Source: CAVWXT01 sp963759115 (lineage in GTDB: Bacteria > Planctomycetota > Planctomycetia > Pirellulales > Thermoguttaceae). From it: a DNA stretch of 64,000 nucleotides. Positions within the stretch are counted from its first letter, which is position 1. Each line of letters begins with the position of its first letter. The translations under genes were made by a program, and so were the position numbers. The stretch spans positions 620,001-684,000 of the forward strand of contig CAVWXT010000001.1 of the NCBI GenBank assembly GCA_963759115.1, written 5' to 3'. Below are positions 10,773 through 19,261 of this stretch, piece after piece. The notes under the pieces are model-generated. The model was given only the letters and a program-made list of their open reading frames with translations. It had not been told where the DNA came from and ran no database searches.

Positions 10773-10919
10773 GAGAAGCTCGTTGTGTTAGAGTGCTGGA
10801 CGCACTGCGCCACTTTTCTGACGACCAAGCACTCATGGCACGGCGACAGATCTTGGGGTAAAATGCGCGGTTTGCGATCAGTTCCCGTTCGTCGTCCGTA
10901 CTTCATCACTCTCACATCA

Positions 10920-12488
10920 ATGTCATCCCGCCTGAACGTCGATCGCGATTTGGCACGGCGCGAGGCCGCCCGCCAATTCCTCATGGAGCGGATCGACTAC
11001 GAGCGCACGCAATCGATGCCGTGCTCGGAGGAGGCGATGAAGCTCGACCGCATGAGAGAACTGCTCCGCCTGTTGGACAATCCCGAGACGGGCCTGCCGA
11101 TCATCCACGTCGCCGGGACCAAGGGCAAGGGCTCCACCTCGGCCATGATGGCGGCCGTGCTCTCCGCGGCCGGCTATCGGACGGGCCTCTTCACGTCTCC
11201 CCACCTCGACCGCGTCGAGGAGCGAATGGCCATCGACGGGCAGCCCTGTTCGGCCGAAGATCTCGTCGAGTTGGTTGAATTGGTGCAGCCGCAGGTGGCG
11301 GTCTTGGACCAGGCAGCGAAAAAGGGGACAGGTCCAATTTGTGCGCAGCCGGGCACCGACCGAAGGTTGGTCGCGGGCCGTTCCGGCAAATTGGACCTGA
11401 CGCCTTTTTCACCCGCCCAGGCGGCGGAACACGGTCCGACCTATTTCGAGATCATCACGGCGATGGCGTTGTGCCACTTCGCCCGCCGCGGCGCGAAGGC
11501 GGCCGTGCTGGAAGTGGGGCTCGGCGGCCGGCTCGACTCGACCAACGTCTGCATGCCGTGCGTCTCGGTCATCACCAGCATCAGCTTCGACCATACGAAG
11601 CAGTTGGGCGAGACGCTTTCCGCGATTGCTGCGGAAAAGGGGGGCATCATCAAGCCCGGCGTCCCGGTCGTCAGCGGCGTGTTGGCCGACGAACCGCGCG
11701 AAGTGATTCGCGCGATCGCCCGGCGCGGCGGATGCCGCCTGCAGGAGTTGGGCGTGGATTTTGATTTCGAGTACCGGCCGCCGCGCCACTTGGAGCGGGC
11801 GGCGTCGCCGGGTTGCGTCACTTTCACGAGGCCGCAAGCGGCAGTGGCGCCGCAGGGCGCGACCGCCGATCGCGGCTTTGCGTTGGGCCTGGTGGGTCGC
11901 CATCAGGCCGCCAACGCCGCCGTCGTGCTGGCGGTGGTGGAAGAACTGCGCGGCGCGGGCTGGACCATCCCCGAGGCGGCCGTTCGCCGCGGACTGGCCG
12001 AGGTGGTTTGGCCGGCGCGGGTGGAAGTTGTGGCGCGGCGGCCGGCCGTCGTGCTCGACGCCGCCCACAACGCCGCTTCCATCGCCGCGCTGGTCGAGGT
12101 CCTGGACGAGAGCTTCTCGGCCCGGCAGCGATGGCTGATCTTCGCCACGACGCAGGAGAAGGACCTTCGCGGGATGCTCGGACAATTGCTGGGCCGGTTC
12201 GATCGCATCATCTTCACCCGCTATCTGAATAATCCCCGCAGCGTTCCGCCCGAGCAGTTGCTCGCGCTGGCGGAAGAACTCTGTGCCCCTGGCCCGCAGG
12301 TTGGAGGAAGAGATGCGTCGGGGACGCCCGAGATGGAAATTGCCCCCGATCCGGCCGATGCCTGGGACGCCGTTCGCCGCGTGGCCGAAGCGGACGATCT
12401 GATTTGCATCACCGGCTCGTTCTTCCTGGCCGCCGAAATGCGCCGTCAACTTGCCGAACGGCCGTTTCCGCCAAGCTCGACTGCCTGA
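10920..12488 (+). CDS. folC: Bifunctional folylpolyglutamate synthase/dihydrofolate synthase
   Basis: About 522 aa. The Mur-ligase-like P-loop is seen as HVAGTKGKGSTSAMM, followed by LFTSPHLDRVEERM, EVGLGGRLDSTNV and SFDHTKQLG, all standard FolC signatures; the C-terminal ligase domain contains VVLDAAHNAASIAAL. It adds glutamate to dihydropteroate and folates in the cytoplasm. I chose the ATG at 10920; upstream in-frame codons fall in repeat DNA. An extra stretch of about 35 residues (around AKKGTGPICAQPGTDRR) between the substrate-binding region and YFEIITAMAL is encoded by a palindromic repeat inserted without breaking the frame. Confidence 0.9.
   Translation: MSSRLNVDRDLARREAARQFLMERIDYERTQSMPCSEEAMKLDRMRELLRLLDNPETGLPIIHVAGTKGKGSTSAMMAAVLSAAGYRTGLFTSPHLDRVEERMAIDGQPCSAEDLVELVELVQPQVAVLDQAAKKGTGPICAQPGTDRRLVAGRSGKLDLTPFSPAQAAEHGPTYFEIITAMALCHFARRGAKAAVLEVGLGGRLDSTNVCMPCVSVITSISFDHTKQLGETLSAIAAEKGGIIKPGVPVVSGVLADEPREVIRAIARRGGCRLQELGVDFDFEYRPPRHLERAASPGCVTFTRPQAAVAPQGATADRGFALGLVGRHQAANAAVVLAVVEELRGAGWTIPEAAVRRGLAEVVWPARVEVVARRPAVVLDAAHNAASIAALVEVLDESFSARQRWLIFATTQEKDLRGMLGQLLGRFDRIIFTRYLNNPRSVPPEQLLALAEELCAPGPQVGGRDASGTPEMEIAPDPADAWDAVRRVAEADDLICITGSFFLAAEMRRQLAERPFPPSSTA
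11319..11409. repeat. Palindromic repeat inserted in frame in folC
   Basis: The left arm (11319-11340, starting AAAAAGGGGACAGGTCC) and right arm (11388-11409, ending GCCTTTTT) are inverted copies matching at 20 of 22 positions, separated by 47 bases. It shares the GGGGACAGGTCC core with the repeats at 48.5 kb, so this is a mobile or dispersing repeat family, not chance structure. Confidence 0.8.
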
Positions 12489-12546
12489 ACCGCGGCGTGC
12501 TCAAGGCCCCGACTTCCGCGCAACTTAGGATCAACGCCGCAGTACG

Positions 12547-13803
12547 ATGAGAACCGCCGGGTTAGTCTCTGATTCCGATCCGCTTCCGGACGGCGTCGCG
12601 GATGCTGAATCGCCGCGCCACGTTCAGCGGTATATCGGCGTGGTGGTCGCCGGGTTCTGCACGTTCCTGCCCGTCTATGCGACTCAGCCTCTGCTGCCCT
12701 TGTTTCGCCAACTCTTCTCGGCCTCGGCGTTGGCCACGGGGCTGACGGTGAGCGCCGTGACGACTGCCGTGGCGCTGGCCGCTCCCTGGGTCGGTTGGCT
12801 GGCCGATTCCGTGGGCCGCAAGCGGGTGATCGTGTCGGCCATTCTCGGCCTTACCGTGCCCACGTGCCTGGCCGCCACGTTGTCCGGCCTTTCCGAGCTC
12901 ATTGCCTGGCGTTTTGCCCAAGGGCTGTTCGTTCCGTGCATCATCGCCGTGACGCTGGCCTACATCAGCGAGGAAACGCTGCCGGGCACTGCCGGCTCGA
13001 TGACGGCCGCGTACGTCAGCGGCACGGTCCTGGGCGGCATGTGTGGGCGGTTCCTCGCGGCGTTGGGCGCCGAGCACTTCGGATGGCGATGGGCCTTTCT
13101 CCTGTTGGGCGCGACCACGGCGCTGGGCGGGGCGGTGGCCTGGCTCTGCCTGCCGCGATCCCACCGTTTCGTCCGGCAACGCGATCCGCTGGAGTCGTTG
13201 CGGTCGATGTTCGCCCATCTCGGCAACGGTCGGCTGCTGGCCACGTATTTCGTGGGCTTCAATTCCCTCTTCACCCTGGTGGGCATTTTCACCTACGTCA
13301 ACTTCTACCTGGCCGCCGAGCCGTTCCGGCTGGGGCTGGTTGCCTTGGGATCGGTGTTCCTGGTCTACGGACTCGGCGTGGTGGTCACCCCCGCGGCCGG
13401 CCCGTTGATCGACCGCTTCGGCTTCCGCGCCGGCCTGATGGCGGCCGCCGCGATCGTCATCGCCGGCGCGCTGCTGACGCTGGTTCCCCTGACCTGGAGC
13501 GTGATCCTCGGTCTGGCCGTTCTGTCGACGGGCATCTTCGTGGCTCAGTCGGCGGCCTCCAGCCACATCGGCGCGGTGGCCGGCGTCGCCCGTTCCTCGG
13601 CGGCCGGCCTGTATGTGTGCTTCTACTATTTCGGCGGCTCGGTGGGCGCGACGATCTTGGGGCTGTTGTGGAATTGGAACGGCTGGACGGCGTGCATTGT
13701 CTGCGTGGTGGCAATCCAATTGGTTTCCGCCGCGGTTGCCCTGCGATTTTTCGCTTCCACGCCAAGCGTTGGCGCCGGGGCGAACCGCATCGTCTCGCCC
13801 TGA
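12547..13803 (+). CDS. MFS transporter (YnfM-like)
   Basis: A 418-aa intact membrane protein with twelve predicted hydrophobic segments. The loop between segments 2 and 3 carries the MFS signature GWLADSVGRKRVI, and PVYATQPLLPLFRQLFSAS in the first segment resembles the YnfM/Bcr-type drug or small-molecule exporters. It would use the proton gradient to move a small solute; the substrate cannot be told. It starts 58 bases after folC on the same strand and may be co-transcribed with it. No strong ribosome-binding site is seen. Confidence 0.8.
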   Translation: MRTAGLVSDSDPLPDGVADAESPRHVQRYIGVVVAGFCTFLPVYATQPLLPLFRQLFSASALATGLTVSAVTTAVALAAPWVGWLADSVGRKRVIVSAILGLTVPTCLAATLSGLSELIAWRFAQGLFVPCIIAVTLAYISEETLPGTAGSMTAAYVSGTVLGGMCGRFLAALGAEHFGWRWAFLLLGATTALGGAVAWLCLPRSHRFVRQRDPLESLRSMFAHLGNGRLLATYFVGFNSLFTLVGIFTYVNFYLAAEPFRLGLVALGSVFLVYGLGVVVTPAAGPLIDRFGFRAGLMAAAAIVIAGALLTLVPLTWSVILGLAVLSTGIFVAQSAASSHIGAVAGVARSSAAGLYVCFYYFGGSVGATILGLLWNWNGWTACIVCVVAIQLVSAAVALRFFASTPSVGAGANRIVSP

Positions 13804-13910
13804 GACCCTGCCGGAACGCTTGCCGTCCCCAGCCATGCCGGTGTAGAATCGGCAGAAAGAGGGCCAGATCGCCTTCGACCGATCAAACTGGTCGACAGAG
13901 GACCCGACCA

Positions 13911-14063
13911 ATGTCGTCGCTTCAAGAACTGATTCGGCATTTGGTGCGGCGCCGACTTGGCCTTCCACTATTCGAACTCTTCATTGCCGCGCTCGTGCTT
14001 GCCGGGTTGGCCCTGGCGTTGCTCATTCCGGCGTTTCAGTGGTTTCATGGCGCGATTCGCTAA
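13911..14063 (+). CDS. Small single-span membrane protein
   Basis: A 50-aa protein with a basic amphipathic N-terminus (LVRRRLG) and one central hydrophobic helix (FELFIAALVLAGLALALLIP), hence N-in membrane topology. A GAGGA stretch lies about eight bases upstream. Its TAA is immediately followed by the ATG of the next gene with no spacing, which strongly suggests that both are real and translationally coupled. No family recognised. Confidence 0.55.
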   Translation: MSSLQELIRHLVRRRLGLPLFELFIAALVLAGLALALLIPAFQWFHGAIR

Positions 14064-14680
14064 ATGACGATGCAACCATCTTCTGGTACTCCTGAAGGCG
14101 AGCCGAACCGCTGCCCGGTCTGCGGGAAGGGCCTGCAAAGCGGGTCATCGCGTCCGCAGGTCGTTACCCCGTGCCCACACTGCAACACTCTCTTGTGGTT
14201 CCCGGCAGAGCCAGTGCCCGAGCGAAATGCCGAGCCGCCGATCACCGCATGGCGATACGGCGCGGCGATGATCACGCGAGGCGACGTAGAGGCCGGGCTG
14301 GCCATCCTGCAGAACGTCGTGGCCCACAAGCCGAGCGATGTGGCCCAACGACAGGCGCTCCGCGAGTTGGAGCGGAAGATTCGCTCCGAACACAAGGCGG
14401 ATGAGGAGTCCGCCTCGGCGGCCGCGACGGAAGCCCGGTGGGAAATCCATCAGGCCATGTACAAGCGGACCGAAGAATTCGTCGACTGGGACACGATCGA
14501 CCGGGCCGCGGAGCAAGGGCTGGCGATCGATCCGTGAGACGTGGAACTGCATCTCGAATTGGCTCATGCCTGTCGGCGCGAGGCTATCGGGAAGCCGCCG
14601 AGTTCGCCTACCGCTGCGCCCTGGAGATTGCCCCCGACCGGGCCGACATCAAGCAGCAACTCGCGGAGTTGTCGGAGTAG
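14064..14680 (+). CDS. Zinc-ribbon/TPR-like hypothetical protein (broken)
   Basis: The N-terminus has two CxxC knuckles (CPVCGK and CPHCN), a zinc ribbon, followed by helical repeats resembling TPR units. An in-frame TGA at 14535-14537 stands where Trp would fit (AIDP-W-DVELHLELAHA). About 40 bases later the frame shifts by one base, after which ALEIAPDRADIKQQLAELSE completes a TPR-like C-terminus. Corrected length is about 205 aa. It abuts the small membrane protein upstream, so the two may form a membrane-associated complex. It is either a recent pseudogene or carries two sequence errors. Confidence 0.5.
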
Positions 14681-14779
14681 TCCCGTCCGTTTAGCAGCCG
14701 ACAACACGTCGGCTGGAGCCCCGATGGCGGGGCCGACATGCCGTCGGCCGCAAAACGGCGACTTCACTAAACTCCAATC

Positions 14780-15929
14780 TCACTCCCTGCCGGCCACTTC
14801 CTCCGCCATCGCCAGCCGCTCGCCTACCGGCGGATGGCTGTGGAACAGGAACACCTCGAGCCAGTGCGGATTGGGGTCGTCCTTGTTCAGCCGGGCCAGC
14901 TTGCGAAAGGCCGAGAGATAGGCCTCTTTCAGGCCGGTCCGCTCCAGGGCATAGCGGTCGCACTGCCGCTCGAAACGCCGGCTGACGGCGTTTTGCAGCG
15001 GCTCCATGAGCATGGCGAAAACCGTGAGAATCAACAGCACCAGCGGCAACGTGTCACCGGCAGCCGGGCATAATCCACCGCTGCCGCCGCGAGCGGCCCA
15101 AGCCGCTAACAGCCGGTCGCATAACCAAAAGCCCGCCGCGCTGTAGATCAGGCCGGCCAGAATCATCTTGCGGATGTGATGAAACACGTGATGGCCGATC
15201 TCGTGGGCGAAAATGACCTCGATTTCCTCGGGCTGGAACCCGCTCAGGAGCGTGTCGCCCAGCAGCACGCGGCGGGTGCGGCCCAGGCCGGCCAGCATGG
15301 CGTTGGCCTTGACCGTTTCCGCGCTCAGGCCCATGCGATAGACGCCTTCGATCGAGAGTCCCGTGCCCTCGGCCAGCCGGGCGATGCGATCGGACAACTC
15401 GGGGCGTCGAGTTTCTCGATCCGGTAGAACAGCGGCAGGATCAGCACGGGGGCAAGTTGGCCCAGCACGATGGTGACGACGAAGAACGCCGCCGCCGCCA
15501 GCCAGCCACCACCACGCGCCGGTGGTCCAGATCAGCCAATACAGCCCCAGCATCATGGCCAGCGAGAACGCCACGGCCAGCAGGATTCGTTTCGCATAGC
15601 GCCACAGCCAGCGGCCGAACGTCTGCGTGCTCAGCTTGAAGCGGCGTTCCAGCAGGTGCCCGGAGTAGAACGACAGCGGAAACGACACGGCGATATGGAT
15701 CGCCATGACCACCAGAAACAGCGCCACCAGCCGCAGCGTCCAGCGGGCCGCCAGCAGCGGCCACGTTTCGAGCCACGCATCAAGGGGCTGGGCCAGCAGG
15801 AAGGCCGCCACCGTCAGATAGGCCACGTCGATGGCCTTGTCGGCCAGCGTACAAGCCAACTCCACGCCGGCCATAACGCTTGGCCTCCGCCAACTCCTCG
15901 CCGGTCATGCCGGCGGCAGCGTGGTCCAC
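14780..15929 (-). CDS. M48 (Ste24-like) zinc metalloprotease (frameshifted)
   Basis: After correction about 385 aa with several membrane helices. The catalytic HEXXH appears as HEIGHHVFHH about 150 residues from the end, and the downstream zinc ligand region is FERQCDRYAL. These are hallmarks of the M48 CAAX-protease/Ste24 family, which cleaves membrane or envelope proteins. Three indels break the frame: an extra A near 15890, and one each near 15490 and 15410, where the intended VVTIVLGQLAPVLILPLFYR is visible out of frame. The start is uncertain: GTG 15929 or ATG 15908. A palindromic repeat lies just upstream. Confidence 0.75.
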
Positions 15930-15997
15930 GTCGGAAATCCGGTCGGGAGATACTGGTTCTTGTTTCAGCAAGGCGGCTCTCGCAAATTGAAGATGCA

Positions 15998-16200
15998 CCA
16001 CGGAGGCACGGAGAACGCAGAGGGAGAACAAACGGATGAGGAAACTCACGCCAAGGCGCAAAGACGCAAAGAGACATCAAACATGTTGCAGGACTATAGG
16101 TCCCCGAAAGCCTGGCTTTCATCTTCCTCCTTCGCTTGCGCCTTGGCGTGAGAATTCTTCCTTGCCGACTTCTCTCTCCGTGTTCTCCGTGCCTCCGTGG
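15998..16200. repeat. Nested palindromic element with perfect terminal arms
   Basis: The outer arms (15998-16016 and 16182-16200, starting CCACGGAGGCACGG) are perfect 19-base inverted copies. An inner pair (16045-16061 and 16136-16152, starting CTCACGCCAAGG) is a perfect 17-base inverted repeat. The element fills the gap between the divergently terminating M48 gene and the next gene and carries no credible ORF. Similar palindromes occur widely in environmental bacterial genomes. Confidence 0.75.
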
Positions 16201-16230
16201 CGTATCTTGTTCCGCGGCTTGTTTTGCTCG

Positions 16231-17517
16231 TTAAGGGAAAGCTCTCCGCACCGCCTCCAAGTCGACGCCGAGGGTTTCCTGGGCGAGTTGCCGCAGCGTC
16301 GCCGCGTCGGCCTGAACGTGGATCGTGCGATTGCGGTGCGAAAGCGACTCGCCGGTCTTCAACACCCTCGCGGGCGAGAGCGTCTCCATTTCGTAGAAAG
16401 CGCCGAACTGCTGCCCGTTCTGATTCGGGCCGTCGTTGTAGATGTTGGCCACGTCGCCGCGGTAGGGCTCGGCCTGCGGCACCTCGCACATGTTGTTCAG
16501 GTAGATCTCCTTCGCCGGATCGCCGGGTATGGTGAACTGGACCAGCGTGAGCACGCCCGTCTGGAAGTCGATCGAGCCGAGCACGTTGCGGCCGCGGCTC
16601 TGCGACGTGCCGATCTTCGAGCGGAACTTGCTGTCGGTGCGGAAGAGCACGGCCGCGGGGATGATTTTGAGCCGTTCGGCCGGGACGGCGCCGCAATAGT
16701 CCGACTTGACCACGGGCCCCCGTTGGGCTTCGGGGCCGGGCCGATAGGGGATGATCGCCACCGTCTGCGGGCCGGCGTTCATCTGGCCCAGAATCCAGAT
16801 CGAGACCAATCCCTTCTCTTTCGCAAAAGCGGGTCCGCGGTTGGCGATCGTGTTGACCGTCTCGAAGCCGACCCATTTCAGGGCGGTTTGGCCGATGGTC
16901 TGGGCGGCCGCAGCGCCGAACAACTCGCGGACGTCATCCGTCGCCAGCAACCGCACGTCGCGGGCCACGTCCAACTCAAACGGCGTTCCCGAGGCGTTTT
17001 CGAGCCGCATGTGTTGGGCCATGCGAACCGCCGGGTCGTTCGCCGCAGAGACGACGTTCCACGCGCCTTCGTTGAGCGCCGGGGGCGTGTACCAGGTGCC
17101 CGCCGCCGACTGCTTGGCCCCGGCCTGGAAGAACAGTCCGAACTGTCCTCCCTCGGGCGACAGCCAGAAGCGGTCCTCGGCCCCGTAGTTGTTGAAGTAG
17201 CGGTCGAGTTTGCCGGCCTCGATGTAGCTGCGGTTTACGAAGCCGAAGCTCGGCCCGTCGACCCCGCCCAAGGTCGAGGTCATCACCCGTCCCTGCCACT
17301 CCGGGGCGATGGCCAGCCGTGCCCCGGCGTCGTTGGCCAGTTCGATAATGCGGGTGTGTTTGGCCAGGAAGTCTCGCGATTCTCGGTACGACATGGGACC
17401 ACCTTTCCGATCTGCCCCGTGGGCTGCGCCGGCCGCCACGATCGTCGCGGCTGCCGTGCTCAGCGCGATGAGCCGAACAAGGGAGAAAAGCCAGTGAAAC
17501 CGCGACAAGGCAACCAC
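16231..17517 (-). CDS. Secreted planctomycete protein (DUF6786-like)
   Basis: About 428 aa. From the GTG at 17517 the N-terminus has a hydrophobic signal sequence ending AAGAAHGA, then MSYRESRDFLAKHTRIIEL. The body is beta-rich, with WQGRVMTSTLGG, GPSFGFVNRSYI and FWLSPEGGQFGLFFQ, resembling the DUF6786/galactose-mutarotase-like sugar-binding fold (assignment from memory). It is probably periplasmic and carbohydrate-related. TAAGG lies about nine bases before the chosen GTG. An IS1182-type element begins only about 48 bases upstream of the start, so its native promoter may have been displaced. Confidence 0.6.
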   Translation of the reverse strand: MVALSRFHWLFSLVRLIALSTAAATIVAAGAAHGADRKGGPMSYRESRDFLAKHTRIIELANDAGARLAIAPEWQGRVMTSTLGGVDGPSFGFVNRSYIEAGKLDRYFNNYGAEDRFWLSPEGGQFGLFFQAGAKQSAAGTWYTPPALNEGAWNVVSAANDPAVRMAQHMRLENASGTPFELDVARDVRLLATDDVRELFGAAAAQTIGQTALKWVGFETVNTIANRGPAFAKEKGLVSIWILGQMNAGPQTVAIIPYRPGPEAQRGPVVKSDYCGAVPAERLKIIPAAVLFRTDSKFRSKIGTSQSRGRNVLGSIDFQTGVLTLVQFTIPGDPAKEIYLNNMCEVPQAEPYRGDVANIYNDGPNQNGQQFGAFYEMETLSPARVLKTGESLSHRNRTIHVQADAATLRQLAQETLGVDLEAVRRAFP

Positions 17518-17565
17518 CGTTTTGTACCTTAGGACCGGCGAATCAACAAGTGTCGCATTTGCAGT

Positions 17566-19237
17566 GTACTCCTCACGCTCCGAGCGTGTGAAGAAATCGA
17601 TATTTGAGCGTTTGCTGAATTCGAACATACTGGGGCGTTTTCCTTGAACGGAGACGTTTTCCCCTCGAAATTCGGCAACCGCCATGGAACCCCAGGATGC
17701 TAGCACGGAAGCGGCGCCTCGCATGAAATCGCCGGACCGCACGCGGGTTGATCCCAACCCGAAGAAGATTGACGATTTGATTCCGCCCGGCCACAAAGCA
17801 CGCGTGGTGTGGGAGTTGACCCAACAATTGGACCTGTCTCCCCTGTACGCGGGGATCAAGGCCGTGGAAAACCATGCCGGCCGTCCGGCCACTGATCCCC
17901 GGCTCCTCGTAGCCTTGTGGATCTACGCCACAGACGAGGGCATGGGCAGCGCGCGCGAACTGATGCGGCGGTGCTACGACTGCGATCCCTACAAGTGGCT
18001 TCGGGGCGGGGTGGACGTCAATTACCACACGTTGTCCGATTTCCGCACCGCGCATCTGGAATGGCTGAAGGATCAAGTGGTCAACAACGTGGCGGTGATG
18101 AGGGCCGAAGGTCTGGTGAACCTGGAAAGGATCGGGCAAGACGGCATGCGGGTGCGAGCCAACGCCGGCAACGATTCCTTTAAGCGAAAGGAAACGTTGC
18201 AACAACTGCTGGCAGAAGCCGAACAGCGATGGGACCGTCTGCAACAGGAGTTTGAGCAGGAGACGGGCCGCTCGGCCTCCCAACAAGCGGCGCAGGAGCG
18301 CTCGGCGGAGGAGAGAATCGAGCGGCTGAAGCAGGCCCAAGAAGAAGTCCAGAAGGTGGCCGAAGCCCGCGAGAAAAGGAAGAAGGGAGATGGGGCCTCG
18401 GCTCGTGCCAGCACCACCGACCCTGAAGCCCGCCGGATGAAAATGGGCGATGGCGGCACCCGCCCCGCCTACAACGTCGAACTTGCCACCGACTTGAACA
18501 GCTTGGTGATCGTGGGGGCCGACCTGCTGAACGTCGCCGATGCCGGCCAGATGGAACCGATGGTGCAACAGATCGAAGCCGAACAAGCGCCCTTGCCGAA
18601 GGACGCCGAGTATTACGTGGACGGCGGCCTTGCTACCAAGGGAGATCTGGAAAGTGTGGGTCAGCGGGGTGTAACGGTGTTCGCGCCGCCCAAAGAGGTG
18701 GAGCAACAGCAGCAGCAAGGGAAAGACCCGTACGCTGCCAAGCCCGGCGACAGCCCGAAGGTAGCCGAGTGGCGGCGGCGGATGGGAACCCCGGAGGCCC
18801 AGCAGAAATACAAACAGCGCGGCAAATGTGAGTGGTCCAACGCCGAGTGCCGCAACCGCGGGCTTTACCAGTTTGTGGTCCGCGGGCTGCAGAAGGTCAA
18901 GGCGGTGGTGCTGTGGTACGTGTTGGTCCACAACCTGTTTCGCTGGGTGGCACTGCGCCGGAGCGGGCGAAAGCCGCCGCCTAAGCTCCCGTCGAGCGGG
19001 CGTGCAGCACAAAACAGCGGCATGGGAGAATCTGCGCAAAGCATGCACCACAATCCTTGCCATTCCCGCGAGTCACGGCCTCCGTAAACAGTTCGCGAAC
19101 CTTCGCTGGGCCACTGCGAAAGTCGCAAAAAAACACGGCTCCAGCTAAAGCACCACAACGTACAAATCGATTTTTTCACAAGCTCTCCGCGTGAGGTTGT
19201 GCCGGCGCTTCGGCCTCACGCGGAGCGTGAGGAGTAC
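17566..19237. mobile_element. IS1182-family insertion sequence
   Basis: About 1.67 kb bounded by inverted GTACTCCTCACGCTCCG at 17566 and its complement ending at 19237. A second imperfect inverted pair runs inward to AAATCGAT on both sides (to about 17605, and from 19162). The right end carries about 35 additional bases between two copies of the terminal motif, suggesting local duplication. One intact transposase gene is inside. Clear target duplications could not be identified. Confidence 0.75.
17684..19087 (+). CDS. IS1182-family DDE transposase
   Basis: A 467-aa protein. The N-terminal DUF772-type domain reads DPRLLVALWIYATDEGMGSA. The DDE core is seen in IGQDGMRVRANAG (first D), EYYVDGGLATKGDL (second D) and the C-terminal segment with CRNRGLYQFVVRG. 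A long, charged coiled-coil insertion (residues about 165-240, rich in Q, E and R) lies between them, as usual for IS1182. No frameshift interrupts the core, so it may be active. Confidence 0.85.
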   Translation: MEPQDASTEAAPRMKSPDRTRVDPNPKKIDDLIPPGHKARVVWELTQQLDLSPLYAGIKAVENHAGRPATDPRLLVALWIYATDEGMGSARELMRRCYDCDPYKWLRGGVDVNYHTLSDFRTAHLEWLKDQVVNNVAVMRAEGLVNLERIGQDGMRVRANAGNDSFKRKETLQQLLAEAEQRWDRLQQEFEQETGRSASQQAAQERSAEERIERLKQAQEEVQKVAEAREKRKKGDGASARASTTDPEARRMKMGDGGTRPAYNVELATDLNSLVIVGADLLNVADAGQMEPMVQQIEAEQAPLPKDAEYYVDGGLATKGDLESVGQRGVTVFAPPKEVEQQQQQGKDPYAAKPGDSPKVAEWRRRMGTPEAQQKYKQRGKCEWSNAECRNRGLYQFVVRGLQKVKAVVLWYVLVHNLFRWVALRRSGRKPPPKLPSSGRAAQNSGMGESAQSMHHNPCHSRESRPP

Positions 19238-19261
19238 GACAGTAATCGACTCACCGGGCGT

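Noticed and set aside
10516..10836. 106-residue minus-strand frame upstream of folC
   Set aside because: Spans a palindromic repeat, has no ribosome-binding site or motif, and its composition is unlike a protein.
12562..13968. 468-residue open frame opposite the MFS transporter
   Set aside because: Composition (Gly, Arg, Gln, His rich) is that of an antisense shadow; the plus strand encodes a textbook MFS protein.
14535..14537. TGA as selenocysteine codon
   Set aside because: No SECIS-like hairpin follows and Trp, not Cys/Sec, fits the context.
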